Source: IDS-8 sp036381215 (GTDB taxonomy: Bacteria; Pseudomonadota; Gammaproteobacteria; Steroidobacterales; Woeseiaceae). From it: a DNA stretch of 64,000 nt. Positions 62,955 through 64,000 of this stretch are shown one piece after another. The DNA lies in the NCBI GenBank assembly GCA_036381215.1, contig DASVDF010000026.1, positions 1 through 64,000 on the forward strand, read 5' to 3'. The position numbers were made by a program, and so were the translations under genes. Under the pieces are notes generated by a model. The model was given only the letters and a program-made list of their open reading frames with translations. It was not told the origin of the DNA and made no database searches. The first letter of the stretch is position 1, and every line of letters starts with the position of its first letter.

Positions 62955-63615
62955 GGAACGGGTACCGGCGGTTCACGAGATAGACGAGCAGCAGCACGAG
63001 AAACGAGAAGACCAGCAGCCCGAGGGACAGCACGTGGGCTTCCGCGTAGCGCAACGTTTCCACGTGCTCGTAGATGGCGATGGAAATCACTTTCGTGCGC
63101 CCCGGGATGTTGCCTCCGACCATCAGGACGACTCCGAACTCGCCGATGGTATGGGCGAAGGTCAGCACGCAGCCGGTCAGGAAGCCGCGGGCCGAGAGCG
63201 GGACGGCGACGCTCCGGAAGCTGTCGAACGGCGATGCGCGCAGGCTCGCTGCCGCTTCGAGCGGCGCGCGTCCTACCGCTTCGAACGCACCTTGCAGCGG
63301 CTGCACCATGAACGGCAGCGAATAGAACACGGAGGCGATGACGAGACCGGCAAACGAGAACGCCAGCGTGTCGCCGGTGACCGAGACCCAGAAGGCGCCC
63401 AGCGGCGACGACGGGTTGAACGCGAGCAGCAGGTAGAAGCCCATCACGGTGGGCGGCAGCACCAGCGGCAGCGCGGTCACTGCTTCCAGGTACGGCTTTG
63501 CGGGCGAGCGCGTCGTCGCGAGCCACCAGGCGAGCGGCGTCGCGACGACAAGCAGGATCGCCGTGGTTGCCAGCGCGAGAGCCAGGCTCAGCCACAAAGG
63601 CCCGGTCGCCGGCAT
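62944..63615 (-). CDS. modB: Molybdate ABC transporter permease
   Basis: A 223-residue inner-membrane permease with about five helices: PLWLSLALALATTAILLVVATPLAWWLA at the start, ALPLVLPPTVMGFYLLLAF, and the ATPase-contact EAA loop VGRAPLEAAASLRASPFDSFRSVAVPLSARGFLTG with HTIGEFGVVLMVGGNIPG. It starts at ATG 63613-63615, three bases after modA, and overlaps modC. Confidence 0.93.
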   Translation of the reverse strand: MPATGPLWLSLALALATTAILLVVATPLAWWLATTRSPAKPYLEAVTALPLVLPPTVMGFYLLLAFNPSSPLGAFWVSVTGDTLAFSFAGLVIASVFYSLPFMVQPLQGAFEAVGRAPLEAAASLRASPFDSFRSVAVPLSARGFLTGCVLTFAHTIGEFGVVLMVGGNIPGRTKVISIAIYEHVETLRYAEAHVLSLGLLVFSFLVLLLVYLVNRRYPFHVG

Positions 63616-63618
63616 CGC

Positions 63619-64000
63619 CTACCGCGTCCCGTATCCGCGGCGCTCGATCTCTGCGCGCGCCTCGTCGCTACCGAGGAATTCCAGGAACGCGCGCGCGGCG
63701 GCGTTGTCCGCCCCGTGCTCGAGCAGCACGGCATCCTGGCGCAGCGGGGAATACAGCCCGGCCGGAACGTCCCACCGCGACCCGGGCCGCTCGTTCTGCG
63801 GCGCGAGCACGTACGACAAGGCGACGAAGCCGAGCTCGACGTTGCCGGTGGCGACGAGGCCGAAAGTCTGGCCGATGTCCTCGCCCATGACGATCTTCGG
63901 GCGCAGGCGTTCTTCGAGCCCGAGGGACCGCAGCACTTCGATCGCCGCGGCGCCGTAGGGCGCGAGCTCGGGATTCGCGATGGCGAGCCTGCGGAAGTCG
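63619..64000 (-). CDS. modA: Molybdate-binding protein ModA, C-terminal part (start outside window)
   Basis: Only the last 126 or so residues are in the window; the frame is open to base 64000. LAIANPELAPYGAAAIEVLRSLG is the family signature around the molybdate pocket, followed by IVMGEDIGQTFGLVATGNVELGFVALSYVLAP and the C-terminal FLEFLGSDEARAEIERRGYG. It is the periplasmic molybdate receptor and heads the modABC operon on this strand. Signal peptide and start lie beyond the window. Confidence 0.93.
   Translation of the reverse strand, partial: DFRRLAIANPELAPYGAAAIEVLRSLGLEERLRPKIVMGEDIGQTFGLVATGNVELGFVALSYVLAPQNERPGSRWDVPAGLYSPLRQDAVLLEHGADNAAARAFLEFLGSDEARAEIERRGYGTR

Overview
The window is very GC-rich and densely packed with genes. 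It looks like a chromosome segment of an aerobic, heterotrophic Gram-negative bacterium. Two long TonB-dependent receptors, many lipoprotein and Tat signals, DjlA, MacAB with an outer-membrane channel, an LdtD/MepK-like pair, a GlyGly-CTERM-like surface protein and Pseudomonas-like REP palindromes together suggest a gammaproteobacterium of the Xanthomonadales, Steroidobacterales or Nevskiales type. This is inference from gene content; no rRNA, tRNA or CRISPR was seen.

Region 1 (1-5.75 kb): the end of an unknown gene; an alpha/beta hydrolase plus Rossmann reductase operon facing an XRE/MmyB-type regulator across a strong palindromic operator; then a quinohemoprotein PQQ dehydrogenase with unusual cofactor residues. 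Region 2 (5.8-14.2 kb): a caa3-type cytochrome oxidase operon (minus strand) diverges from a PQQ-dehydrogenase operon (plus strand: beta-propeller protein, dehydrogenase with the lanthanide-type Asp-Tyr-Asp motif, XoxJ-like binding protein, cytochrome c). Alcohol oxidation and terminal electron transfer therefore sit side by side.

Region 3 (14.2-31 kb): a LacI-type regulator faces a TonB receptor with a clear operator at the receptor promoter. An ABC exporter, a reductase/DUF4166 protein, DjlA, a membrane dipeptidase, a GFA-domain protein, a 165-bp full-length palindrome (MITE-like), a lipoprotein hydrolase, YihY, a candidate small RNA or attenuator, two signalling proteins and transaldolase follow, then a remnant of a serine hydrolase.

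Region 4 (31-42 kb): a glycoside 3-oxidation type catabolic cluster: BBE-type FAD oxidase, gluconate-dehydrogenase-subunit-3-like protein, GMC oxidoreductase, DUF1080 3-keto-glycoside hydrolase, two TIM-barrel isomerases, an MFS sugar/nucleoside symporter and a Gfo/Idh/MocA oxidoreductase. Region 5 (42-53.7 kb): methyltransferase, amidohydrolase, a BaeSR-like two-component system divergent from a MacA-MacB-outer-membrane channel efflux operon, then divergent L,D-transpeptidase and MepK-like genes. Region 6 (53.6-64 kb): a large Calx-beta/thrombospondin-type-3 surface protein with a C-terminal sorting signal, a TonB receptor coupled to a TPR-sulfotransferase, and the molybdate transporter modABC (modA cut by the window edge).

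From 26.9 to 51.5 kb a REP-like palindrome recurs about twelve times. It repeatedly supplies the TAG stop codon of the gene it abuts, and in the efflux operon copies lie inside coding sequence. This is the most distinctive sequence-level signal in the window.
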